Shown here in pieces: positions 1 through 9,324 of a stretch of DNA of 64,000 nt. Made by a program: the position numbers and the translations under genes. Origin of the DNA: Medakamo hakoo (Eukaryota > Chlorophyta > Trebouxiophyceae > Coccomyxaceae); assembly GCA_026636295.1 (NCBI GenBank), contig CP089455.1, positions 372,001-436,000 of the forward strand, in the 5' to 3' direction. The notes beneath the pieces are model-generated. The model ran no database searches, had not been told where the DNA came from, and saw nothing but the letters and a program-made list of their open reading frames with translations. Numbering within the stretch: the stretch's first letter is position 1; every line of letters starts with the position of its first letter.

Positions 1-2
1 CC

Positions 3-323
3 GCGTGGGCGGCGCCACGCCGCGGCGGCCGGGCGCTGGGCGGGCGGGCGGGCGGCGGCGGGGGTGGCCCGTCGCACACCGCCCTGCTGCTGACCGGCGG
101 CCGCCCCGCCCTGGTCAAGGGCAAGGAAGTCTGGCTGGTCAGCGCCGCGGGCGTGGACAGCCCGGAAGCGGCAGCGGGCCTGGCCAACCAGGAGCTGTGG
201 ATGAGCGCGGCGGACCGGTGAGTTGAGAGAGAGCGTTTTTTTTTGGCAGCGGGGGTGGCGGGTGGCGTGGATGGGAATGGGAAAAACAACCTCGCCACGT
301 TCCCCTCACGCCCCCCATTTCTC

Positions 324-366
<43 letters not shown>

Positions 367-1042
367 CTACAGCCCGGCCCTGGACGGCGACGCCGAGTTT
401 TACGTGCAGGAGCTGGTGGGCATGGCGGTCACGCTGGACGCGCCTCCTCCTCCGGCGGCGGCAGCGGCAGCAGCAGCGGGCGCGGCGGGCGTGGGCGCGG
501 GCGGCGGGCGCGGCGGTGGTGGAGAGCCTCCGCCGCCGGCGCCGCCGCCGTCCCCGCTGGGCACGGTCGTCGACGTCTACTCAGGGACGGGTCCCTTTGA
601 CACGCTGCGCATCGCGCTGAGCGGGCCTGGGCTGGCCGTCGCCCGGGCGGCGGCGGCGGCGGAGGGCGGGGCGGTCGTGGACGACGGCGGGGGCGCAGGC
701 CTGGCCAAGGGTGGTGGAGGCGGCGACGACGGCGGCGGCGGCGACGACGACGCCACCGCCACGTCCGCGTCCCTGCTGCTACCCTTTGCCGACGCATTCG
801 TCCTGGACGTGTCCCGGGCAGAGCGGACGATGCGGGTGGCGCCGCCGCCCGGGCTGCTGGGCCTGGCGGTGGCTGGGCGCAAGCAGCAGAAGAAGGCAGG
901 CGCCAGGGGTGGTGGTGGCGGCGGCAAGGGGAAGGCGGGCGGGCGGCGGCGGCGCGGCGGCGGCGGCGGTGTGCTGCCCGGCCCCACGCCGCACGATCCG
1001 GCGTGGGAAGGGAGGAAGGGCGCGGACGCGCACGAAGCTTGA
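3..1042 (+). CDS. RimM-like ribosome maturation factor, plastid type (5' partial)
   Basis: Two exons are visible: 3-217 (start lies outside the window) and 373-1042, joined in phase 2 across a 155-nt GT-AG intron that contains a CA repeat. The joined protein reads as a RimM: an N-terminal barrel end (KGKEVWLVSAAGVDSPEAA, then ELWMSAAD), the PRC-barrel entry FYVQELVGMAV, then GTVVDVYSGTGPFDTLRIAL and the C-terminal LLLPFADAFVLDV and PPPGLLGL. RimM binds ribosomal protein S19 and helps mature the 16S rRNA head in bacteria; plant and algal copies are nuclear and expected in the plastid. Low-complexity Gly/Ala/Pro inserts split the barrel and a basic Gly/Arg-rich tail follows. The transit peptide is not in the window, so the location is inferred. 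It converges on the next gene, 100 bp away. Confidence 0.8.
331..365. repeat. (CA)n dinucleotide tract in RimM intron
   Basis: An almost pure CA run sits directly before the splice acceptor TCTACAG of the RimM intron. The same arrangement recurs in several other introns of this window. Confidence 0.95.
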
Positions 1043-1142
1043 TGCAAAAAAAAAAGAATGGGGGTGGGGACACACACACAACACACGCCGGCCACGCCCC
1101 CCGTCCCTGCACCCCCATCCCTGCCTCCCCCCGCCCCCCGCC

Positions 1143-2242
1143 TCAATAAATGAACGGCACAATTTTTTTCACTCGCTCACGGTACACCTCGTACGCCGGC
1201 CCGTGCACGGCCGCCAGCGCCCCTTCCTCCACCCGCACCTTCTCCCGCAGGACGGCGGCCAGGCACGCCGTCGCGAGCAGGCGGCCCGGGTTTACGCTCA
1301 CCGCCGTCAGGCCGCCCGCCAGGGCCAGCAGGCCCGCGTACATGGGGTGGCGCACGAGGGCGTACGCGCCCGACGTCGTCAGCACATTGGTCGGCCGGGG
1401 CGTGGGGAAGGGCGACAGGGAGCGGGCGCCCAGGGACGTCGCGCCGCCGACGATCAGCAGCAGCCCGCCCGCGGCCGCGCACAGCCCGGCCAGCTGCACC
1501 GCGACGGACACGGCGTGCGGCGGGAAGAGGACGAAGAAGAGGGCGGTGAATTGGAGGACGACCAGCCACTCGCCCCGGCGGCCGAACGTGGCTGGGTCGG
1601 CGATGTCTTTGAGCATGCCGACCTGTGTGTGGGTGTGTGGTGGGACGGGGGGCGGGGACGGGGGGGGGGGGGTGAGGGGGGGTGGGGGGGGGGTGAGAGG
1701 GGAGCGCCCGCGCGCCGCGCGCACACCCTCCCCGGGCCTCCCGCGTGCGCGGGCCGCGCACCCCACTCCTCACCGACTCCTCGTCCAGCTCCGGTAAGCG
1801 GAAGGATTCCAGCTTGGCGGCCGCAGCCGTCGCGCCGTCCACCAGGCGGGCGGCGCCGCCCGCGACGCCGCCTGCGACCGCGCCCGCGACGGCGGAGGGG
1901 CCGGACGGAGACGACGAAACCGTGCCGTTGGGCAGCGTGCGCGTGGAGGACGACGGGCCCGTGTCGTCGTCGTCTTCCGGCGGGGACGGAGAGCTGTGGA
2001 TGTGTGGGTGGGTGGGCGCAGACGGCCGGCGTGAGGGGAGGAGCGCGTGTGCATTGGTGTCCGTCCGGCCAGGCGCCAGCGCCCGCGCTCCACAACAGCC
2101 GCTCGCCCGCAACGCACCCGAAGAACGTGGACCGCCACGACCGGGGCACGGCCGCGCGGCGAGGGCGGACTTTCTCCACCAGGGTGCTGCGCCGCGGGCG
2201 CGGGGCTGGCGTGGAAGCGCGGGCGAGGGCGTGCGAGTTCAT
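1143..2242 (-). CDS. ICMT/PEMT-superfamily methyltransferase, probably plastid-targeted
   Basis: Three exons on the minus strand: 2242-2118, 1993-1774 and 1622-1143 (274 aa). The Arg/Ser/Ala-rich N-terminus (MNSHALARASTPAPRPRR) looks like an organelle transit peptide. A low-complexity linker leads to a membrane domain with hydrophobic spans around VVLQFTALFFVLF and AVQLAGLCAAAGGLLLIVGG. Then comes the family signature TSGAYALVRHPMYAGLL, the RHPxY-G region that binds S-adenosylmethionine in isoprenylcysteine carboxyl methyltransferases, NnrU and PEMT-like enzymes, and a C-terminal YEVYRERV. The substrate cannot be read: plastid members of this superfamily are not all prenyl-cysteine methylases. 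Start chosen as the ATG that opens the transit-like exon; the exons join without frame conflict. Confidence 0.75.
1145..1150 (+). terminator. Possible AATAAA polyadenylation signal for RimM
   Basis: AATAAA occurs 103 nt past the RimM stop. It overlaps the last codons of the opposing methyltransferase gene, so the two transcripts would overlap if it is used. One hexamer is weak evidence. Confidence 0.25.
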
Positions 2243-2514
2243 CCCTCCAAAGTTTTTCGGTGTGTGTGTGTGGAGTGTGGGGGCGCACCCTCCCCACTCT
2301 CTCCAGGCAGCTGCGACGGAGGAAAAAAAACGGCGTGGGGTGTCTGGTCTCTCTCACAACAGACTCCGGCCCCCCCTCTCCCGTGATGCAGTGTTCTCGC
2401 TCTCCGTTCCCGCGTCCCGCCCGCCCCACACACTCTCCCAACTTCAAAAAGCTCTTGTAAACAAAATGCGTCTGTTGTTTTGTGTGGGGTCGTTTCGTTG
2501 TTGTCTCCCCCCCC

Positions 2515-3749
2515 TCACCACTCCACGCCCGCCGACGGCCACCCGGCCTTCGCCTTCACCCTCAACAACGGCGTCGACAGCCGCCGCCCGAGGGCGAACA
2601 ACCCAGCGAACAGCGCCAGCGCCGTCGCCGTCATGCCGACGTAGCCCCACGGCATCGGCAGCGCGTTGAGGATCGGGTACGGGAAGGACCCGGACGCGGC
2701 CCGCACCACCAGCAGCCAGGCGGCGTAGCCGCCCGCCAGGGTCAGGGACGCGGTCGCGGCCCGCGGCGAAAAGGAGCGCGGGTGCGACACCAGCAGGTCC
2801 GCCCACGCCGCGCCCGCGTTGGCCAAGTGGACCGCCCGCCCCAGCCAGGGCGGGCGTTGGACGGGCCCGCCCTCGACGACGGCGGCCGTCGCGGCTTCCA
2901 GGGAATAGTACATGACGGTGACGACGTTGGCCAGGCCGAAGATGGCGCAGGCGGCGTCGTCGGCGGCGCGGGTGAGGGCCGCGCGCGCACGGGGCGACAG
3001 CCGCGGGGTTAAGGACGGCGCGAGGCCGGCCGCGGCGGCCAGGCCGAATTGGGCGGTCTGGGCCGTGTAGGAGTAGAAGGTCAGGTAGCTGTTGCGTCAT
3101 GGGGTGTGGGGAGGGTGGGCGAGGGGGTGAGAGGGTCGTCCCCCCCCGTGCCGTGTGTGTGCAAAGGGAAGCGTCCGCTGCAGAGCCGGGCCCCCCGGGT
3201 GGTCAAGGCACAAAACAACTCACCGGAAGAACCGGCCAAAGCCGCGCGCGCCGGGCAGCGCCGCCGCCGCCGGCGTCCAGTGCCAGGCCCACACCCAGCA
3301 GTGGTACGCGAAGACTGACAGGTGGAAGAGGGCGACCGCGTCGGCGATGGAACTGTGGTGGAAACAGTGGGAGTGGAGAGGGGAGGTGGTTTAGGCGCAG
3401 CGGGGACGGGGCAGCGCCCTTTGCGCGAGCGATGGTTGGGAGCACGCACACCAACACACGCTCCCTCATCTCACCGATTGCGCTTGCCGTGGCGGCGGGT
3501 CGCGTCCCGGACGTAGTCGATGACCTCCACCCGGGGCGTGGAGGGCGAGGTCGGCGAGGCGGAGGGCGAGCGGCCGGAGGGCGAGGGCGCGGCAGTCGCG
3601 GTCGTCGTCGTCGCCGGCGTCGCGCCGCCGCCGCTCGTCGACGGTCCAGCCCCGGAATCGGCGACCACACTCTTTTCCGGCGGCGTGCCGGGGACCAGGG
3701 AGTTGGCTGAGTCGTACGGCCCGGGCCGGGCGCGGCGGAAGCGGAGCAT
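2515..3749 (-). CDS. FAR-17a/AIG1 family integral membrane protein
   Basis: Three exons: 3749-3475, 3352-3224 and 3088-2515 (325 aa). Residues 1 to about 90 are a Ser/Thr/Pro/Ala-rich head. The membrane domain then begins (SIADAVALFHLSVFAYHCW, FGRFFRYLTFYSYTAQTAQ), continues with IFGLANVVTVMYYSLEA and WLGRAVHLANAGAAWADLLVSHPRSF, and ends GGYAAWLLVVRAASGSFPYP. This order matches AIG1/ADTRP proteins, which in animals hydrolyse fatty-acid esters of hydroxy fatty acids using a membrane Thr and His. The His in RAVHLAN fits the catalytic His; which Thr would be used was not settled. The reading frame stays open upstream of the chosen ATG, so a longer N-terminus is possible. It lies tail-to-head behind the methyltransferase gene, on the same strand. 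Confidence 0.72.
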
Positions 3750-4539
3750 GGCTGTGTCCGAGGCGGCCCTGCAGCGTGGAAAGGGGAGAGCGGGGAGGTG
3801 AATTGGTTGGGGCGTTGACCGAGCCTGACGGGCGGCCTGGTGGAGCGATGGCGGCGCCGCCACGCCCAGACAGTGTGCCCGAATCTGGGCTAGAGCATGC
3901 GGGTGGTGGGAGGCGCAGGAGGCGCCGGCGTGCCAGTGCGGGCGCGTTTCCGCCACTTGCGCGGAAGCCAACTCGGCCGGGCTGGCGGACGGGAGAGGGA
4001 GCGGGAGACGAGCCGAAAAAACGGTTCGCCCTCGGCGGCATCGGGAGGGTTTGAATTTGTTCCACCCGCCACGACCGAGCACTCGATGCACAGCGTACCT
4101 GGTGGAGGTGTCAGATGCGAGGTCCGAAAGGGAGCAGCGCCTCGGCCGGCGGTCGAAAAACGGACGGGCGTCGGAGGGGGGGGGGGCTGCGCGCGCGCAC
4201 GGGGTTTTGGTCAAGAACACGACGAAACAGCGGCCGCGGTTTTCACGGATGCGCCCTTGATGCAAGGAACCGTCCGCACGCTCACGTGCGAGTGGGTGAT
4301 GGGGAGGAAGGGAGGGAGGCCGGTCTCTCCCGTGCTGGGCGTTGGAGGGTCGCTTCCTCTCTCAATGCCGGAGTGAGGGAGCGCGGCGCTCGCATTGGGG
4401 AGCGTGAGAAAGCAACTCGAGCTCCCTCTCGCCACTCGCTGCTTTCTCGTCTCCTGGCCCGCTGTGGTTGGCCATCGGCGCACACGCCCTCTTCCGCTTG
4501 CGACAACCCAAGAGCACAGCGCTGCCCTGCCTCGTCAAG
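3750..4539. other. Intergenic region between divergent genes
   Basis: This region should hold the promoters of the AIG1-like gene (leftward) and the TPM gene (rightward). I see no TATA-like element, no RNA gene and no credible exon. The AIG1 frame is open leftward from about 4265, but its codons look like noise rather than protein. Confidence 0.5.
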
Positions 4540-5305
4540 ATGCCCGCCCTGGCCGCCGCCCGCGCCCTTCCCACCGGCCGCCCGACCACGCGTGGCCGCG
4601 CCGCGCCAAGCCGTATGCTTGCGCCGCCGCCCGCCGCGGCCTCCCGTGACGCCGCCGCCCCTGCCCCGCTCCTGCAGGTGGCCGGCCAAGCCTTGGCTGG
4701 CGTGGCGTTGGCAGCGTCGTTGTTGGTCGGTGAGTTAGGCGCAAGAAACACCGCAAAAACGCAGCCGCGACCGCCACACGCGCACCCCGCTCTCACCTGC
4801 CCCGCCTCCACACACACCATTAGCCTCCCCCGCGTCCGCCCGCCTGGAGGGCGTCAATAAGCCCGAACTCCTGCCGCCGGGACCACCCGTCCCCGTCGTC
4901 GACGTCGCCGGCTTTTTGACGACCGGAGAAATCGCGCGGCTGACGGAGCGGGTGACAGCGCTGGAAAAGGACACGGGCGTGCGCCTGCGCGTCCTCGCCC
5001 AAAACTACCCGACGACGCCGGGCTTGGCCGTCAAGGACTACTGGGCGGTCGACGGCGAGACGGTGGTCTTCGTCGCCGACCCCAACACGGGCAACATCCT
5101 GAACTTCAACGTCGGGGAGGGCGTCGACCTGAGGGTGCCGCGCTCCTTCTGGTCGAGGCTGGCCGGGAAGTTTGGGACCAAGCGGTACTGGAGTGAGCAC
5201 GGGCAGGAAGCCGCGATCGTGAACGCGGTCAACGCGATTGACGTGTGCTTGAGGGAACCCATGGGCGTCGGGCAGTGCGGGAAGGTCGCCGACGCGGTCG
5301 TGTGA
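4540..5305 (+). CDS. TPM-domain thylakoid lumen protein (15-kDa type)
   Basis: Two exons, 4540-4729 and 4824-5305 (223 aa). Exon 1 gives a bipartite targeting sequence: a basic, Ala-rich plastid transit part followed by a hydrophobic stretch (VAGQALAGVALAASLLVG), as in lumenal proteins. The mature part starts GVNKPELLPPG and runs VVDVAGFLTTGEIARL, LEKDTGVRLRVLAQNYP, TPGLAVKDYW, VVFVADPNTGNILNFNVG and PRSFWSRLAGKFG. This is the TPM fold in the version found in plant thylakoid lumen 15.0-kDa-type proteins. Related TPM proteins assist photosystem II repair or have weak phosphatase activity; the role of this branch is not firmly known. Start chosen because it gives the transit peptide and no upstream in-frame ATG is as plausible. 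Confidence 0.8.
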
Positions 5306-5414
5306 TGGATGGGTGGAGATGGATGCATGGATATGGATTTTTGGTCAAGAGGCATTCACAAATAGCGGGGAAGGAAAAAAGCCCCGCGTTTCCTGGGAGG
5401 CCACGCCCTCCACT

Positions 5415-8182
5415 ATGCCGCGCCCACGCCAGGCTGAACCCCAGGCAAGCGCGCGCCTGTCGCGCCCGCACTGGCTGGCCTGGGCGGCTGGCGGCGTCGC
5501 GGCGATTGTAGCTTCCCTCATGTTCCAGCAGTCGCCGCTGTCACACCGCATGCCGCCGTCCCTCCTCTTCGCCTCGGCCCAGCAGGTCCACGTCCCTAAA
5601 CGGGACAAGGAATTCCGGGCGCTGGTGGACGCCCGCCTGCCGACGATTGAGGTGAGGAGAAGAGAGAAGAAAGGGGCAGAGGGCGTGGCAGCAGTTGGCA
5701 CCCCGCCGCCCGAAAAACCAGCCGCCTTCGCTTTTTTTCGCTGCCGTCATCCCAATCCAACCTCCCCCACTCGACCACAACAACAGAACCCGGCCGCCGC
5801 GGCCGCGGCCTCCTTCGCCACCGCGCCACGCGGGCCCTACCCCGGCGTTGCCGCAGGCGGCGGCGGCGACCCCATTCGGGGCGACGTGGGTCTGGGCGCG
5901 CCGCTGGAACCGGGCGAGCCGGAGTGGGCCTTTTTCGGGGGGGGCGTCGGCGCGCAACCGCTGGACATCCCGACCAACGAGGTCGCGGAATTCGACCCCA
6001 CCTACGGCCCGGACGGCGACCCGGTGGACGCCGAAGAACGCGAGCGCGAAGAGGAAGAGGCGCGCGCGGCCGGGCGCGGGTCCGACGAAGCCGAGCGCGA
6101 GCGGGAGGAGGCGGCGGCGGCGGCGGCGGCGGCGGCGGCCGAGCGGCGCGGCCGCGGTGGCAAGCCCAAAAGCGAGGCGGAGCGGGAGCGGGAGGAGGAG
6201 GAAGAGGACCGCCGGGAGCGGCGGCCGCCCGGCTTCGAGTCCTTTGCGGCGAAAGCGCCGACGGACGCGGGCGACGTGGCGGCGCCCCCGCCCGTCGTGC
6301 GCGGCCTGTCCATCCAGGCCGGGCCGTGGGCGGACATGCCCGGGCCCGCTCCCCTGGCCGCGCCCGACCCGTCCACCCCCCAGCCGGGCTCGCCCGGCGG
6401 CCCGCCCCCACCCCCTCGCCCTCCCCGCCCCGCGGCCAAAGGCATCCGCGCGGCCGTCGACGGCCTCAACTGCACCGACAACGCGCTCGTCAACCGCAAG
6501 CTGACCGAGCCGCCCGACCTGACGCTGTGCTCCAGCGGGCGGCACCTCGTCCAGCTCGTCAACTCGGCGTACGCCATCCACGACGCGGCGACCGGCGACC
6601 GGGTGGCCGGCCCGTTCTCCCTGTACGACCTGTTTGGCGTCCCCAAAAACTCGTCCATGACCGACCCCGGCTGCGTCTTTGACGCGGCCGGGTCGCGGCG
6701 GTTTTTCCTGACCATCCAGTGGTACACAAAAATGCAGTTCGCCTACCAGGTCTTCGTCGTGTCCAAGACGGAAGACCCGCGGGACGGCTTCCGGGGCGTG
6801 TACTTTGTGGACACGGCCGGCAAGCAGCCCGAGCTGGGCCTGACCAACTGCGCGGAGCTGGGCGGGTGCCTGGGCGACTACCCGTCGTATGGCATGGACG
6901 GGTCCGCCTTTTGGTTTGGGGTCAACCACTACACGTTCGCGACGTCCCGGCTGCAGGGGGCCAGCCTGTACGGCGTGCGCAAGGTGTGTGTGAGGCGGGG
7001 CACATGTGTTTTGGGGAGGGGGGCGGGAAAGAGGGTGGACCCCTCCCCGGCGCGTCCATCGATAGATGCGCGGGGTGGTGCGTGCCACCACCACCCACCC
7101 ACCCACCCACCCACCCACCCACCCACCCACCCACCCACCCACCCACCCACCCACCCACCCACCCACCCACCCACCCACCCCCAAAAAAACACCCACACCT
7201 CCCCACACAGGCCGACCTCTTGAACGCCACCGGCGACATGTACCCGCGCGTCGCCGTCTTCTCCCGGTGGGGCGACGCGTCCACCCGCCTGGGGTTCACG
7301 CTCCAGCCCGCGACGGTGCAGGCGGGGAGCGCGTACGACGCCCGCCGCGGCGGGACGCAGTTCGTCGTCGCGTCGTCCTACTTTTTCAGGACGAACGTGT
7401 CGTCCATCGTCGCGTGGGCGGTGACGAACACGAGCCTCATCGACGCCGGCTTCCCGGGCGGGGCGACGCCGTCGCTGTCTCGGGCCGTCGTCCTGCCGAC
7501 CGCGCCGCTCCGCAAGCCGGCCAAGCTGTTCCGGGGCGGCCTGCCCCAGGACGGCGCCCGTGGCGCGACCGACCAGACGCTCGACGAAAAGGACGAACGC
7601 CTGCAACAGGTCGTCTACGCGGGCGGCAGCCTGTGGACCAACATGCAGACGGGCGTCAACGTGAAAGCGCCGCCGTCGAGGGACAGGGACAACCAGGACG
7701 GGCCTGCGGAGGAAGGCGGCATCGTGTCCGGCATCGCCTACTTCCGCATCGAGCCCGGGTGGGAGGGCGGGACGTCCGGCGCCGACGGCTGGGCGCCCGT
7801 CCTGAAGCAAAACGGGTACATCGCGGCGGCCGGCCACCACTGCCTCAACGGCGCGCTGGCGTCCGCCAACGGCGACACCGCCGCCATGGCGCTGTCCGTC
7901 ATGGGGCCGTCCCTCAACTACTCCGCCGCCATCGTGGGCATCGGTCCGGGCGGGCCGGGGCCCATCCTCGTCCCGCGCCCGTCCCCGCAGCCCCTGTTTG
8001 GGTTTTCGTCGCCCATGCGCAACGGCGACTACACGGGCGCGACGGCGACGGGCGACGGCAAGACGGTGTGGCTGGGCGCGCAGTGCGCGTCCGGCTACGT
8101 CCACGTCACGGCGGCCGGCGCCAAGACCAACTGGGCGACGCAGCTGTACAAGGTGGACCCGGGCGCGCTGGCCCGGAACTGA
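5415..8182 (+). CDS. Large membrane-anchored protein of unknown function
   Basis: Three exons, 5415-5651, 5787-6983 and 7211-8182 (801 aa). A short basic head precedes one transmembrane span (HWLAWAAGGVAAIVASLMF), which suggests a signal-anchor (type II) protein with the bulk outside the cytosol. Next is a charged Glu/Arg/Ala region of about 100 residues that may be helical, then a Pro-rich linker, then a domain of about 500 residues rich in aromatic and turn residues with cysteines and N-x-S/T sites (for example NCTD, NVSS, NTS). Segments such as SRRFFLTIQWYTK, GVYFVDTAGKQPELG and DGSAFWFGVNHYTF look like a repeated beta-sheet fold, perhaps a propeller. I do not recognise the family. Intron 1 is a multiple of three with no stop, so retained transcripts would still be read through. 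Confidence 0.62.
7093..7182. repeat. (CCCA)n tetranucleotide array inside an intron
   Basis: About 22 near-perfect CCCA units fill the middle of the second intron of the membrane-anchored gene. The opposite strand is (GGGT)n, a sequence able to form G-quadruplexes. Confidence 0.97.
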
Positions 8183-9324
8183 GGAGGGGAGAGTGGGGCG
8201 GGAGGGGGGGGGCGGACGGGACGGGATGGGCGGCGCGCGCGGGTGGGGGTGGGTGGTGGGCGGGAAAAAGCTTCGTCTCTTGTAAAACACGCCACACACA
8301 AAAAAACGCTGGAACCAGGCGCGGACGAGGGGGGCGCACGCGCACGGGTCGTTGGAGGTGGGTGAGAGAGACAGACGCCGTGGCCGCAGTTGAAGGACGG
8401 TAGGAAACGCTGAAGGGAAAAAAACGCAACACACACCAAATCACTCTCTCTCTCACCGAACTCAAAAAGGGGGGGTGGGGGGAATTAACGCCCAACATTC
8501 GGGAAAACGGAGGGGGGGAGGACCGACAGACGGGGACACACACACAAGGCACGACTGCGCGGAGGGGGCGAGGGAGTGGGGAGTGGGGCGGGGGTGGACA
8601 CCCCGCCGCGCCCTCTCTCTCGCCCGCGCCCCCCGCCGCGCGACGCCTCACCTCTCCCAAAGCCGGGGCAGCAAGGGGTCGTCGGGGCGTGTGGGGGTGG
8701 CCAGCGCGCAGCGTGCACGCTGCACGCGCCCCACCCACTGGCGCACACGCGACCTGCACCTCTTTTCCGACAAAGTTTGAATAATCTGTTTAGAATGGAG
8801 AGCCGCGGCCCGCGCAGGCCACGCTGCGGGCGCGCTCAGGGGATCGGGAGTGGGGAGGGGGGTCGGGTGGGTGGGTGGGTGGGGGTGGGGGGTCGAGCTC
8901 ACTTTCTCGCGTGTGGAAAAAAAACACGCATCCAAACGCCCAAAGAAGACATACACACACAACGAAGACCGCGCCGGAGAATTTTGTACGTCCTAAAGAA
9001 CAAGAGCTGGAGGGAAAGCAGAATCGAAGACAAAAGGAGAGAAAAGGCAAGAAACAGAGCGGAGAAGTGTTTTGGTTTTTGGAGAAAGGGAAACTGGTGC
9101 GAGCACACCCAAACAAAAAAAGAGAAAACGGAGGAACCAAACAAATACATGCAGGAAGGCTGCTGCGCCTGCGCTCTCACGGATCAATTCCAGCGCGCGC
9201 GCGCCTGGGGCAAGGTTTTCTGGTCTTGGGCGGCATGGAAAAGGAAGGGGGAAAAAGCGGTGCTGGGAAGGAAGGGTCGAAAAAACAAAATCAGGGTGTG
9301 GGTTGGGAGGAAGGGGCACCTCTC
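8183..9324. other. Convergent intergenic region, partly AT-richer
   Basis: This lies between two 3' ends (membrane-anchored gene and kinase). No credible exon or RNA gene is visible. Roughly 8930-9150 is clearly less GC-rich than the surroundings and purine-rich on the plus strand. A 16-bp perfect palindrome (GCAGCGTGCACGCTGC) is at 8708-8723. The stretch probably consists mainly of the two 3' UTRs. Confidence 0.5.
8281..8285 (+). terminator. Possible TGTAA polyadenylation signal
   Basis: TGTAA, the usual poly(A) signal of chlorophyte algae, lies 99 nt past the stop of the membrane-anchored protein gene. Most other genes here have no obvious TGTAA at this distance, so the match may be chance. 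Confidence 0.35.

Noticed and set aside
2456-2462. TGTAAAC on the plus strand as a poly(A) signal
   Set aside because: No plus-strand gene ends near it; flanking genes are both on the minus strand.
711-2669. Open frame of 652 codons on the plus strand across RimM and the ICMT-like gene
   Set aside because: It crosses two well-supported genes in the wrong frame and has no family signature.
7093-7182. CCCA array as telomere or CRISPR-like repeat
   Set aside because: The unit is not the algal telomere repeat (CCCTAAA type) and has no spacers; it is a simple microsatellite within an intron.
5541-7208. Open frame of 555 codons on the minus strand opposite the membrane-anchored gene
   Set aside because: It is a composition-driven shadow; it also translates the CCCA array as a WVGG repeat, which is an artefact.
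8708-8723. 16-bp palindrome GCAGCGTGCACGCTGC as a regulatory site
   Set aside because: Short GC palindromes are expected at this base composition and it lies between two 3' ends, where a promoter element is unlikely.
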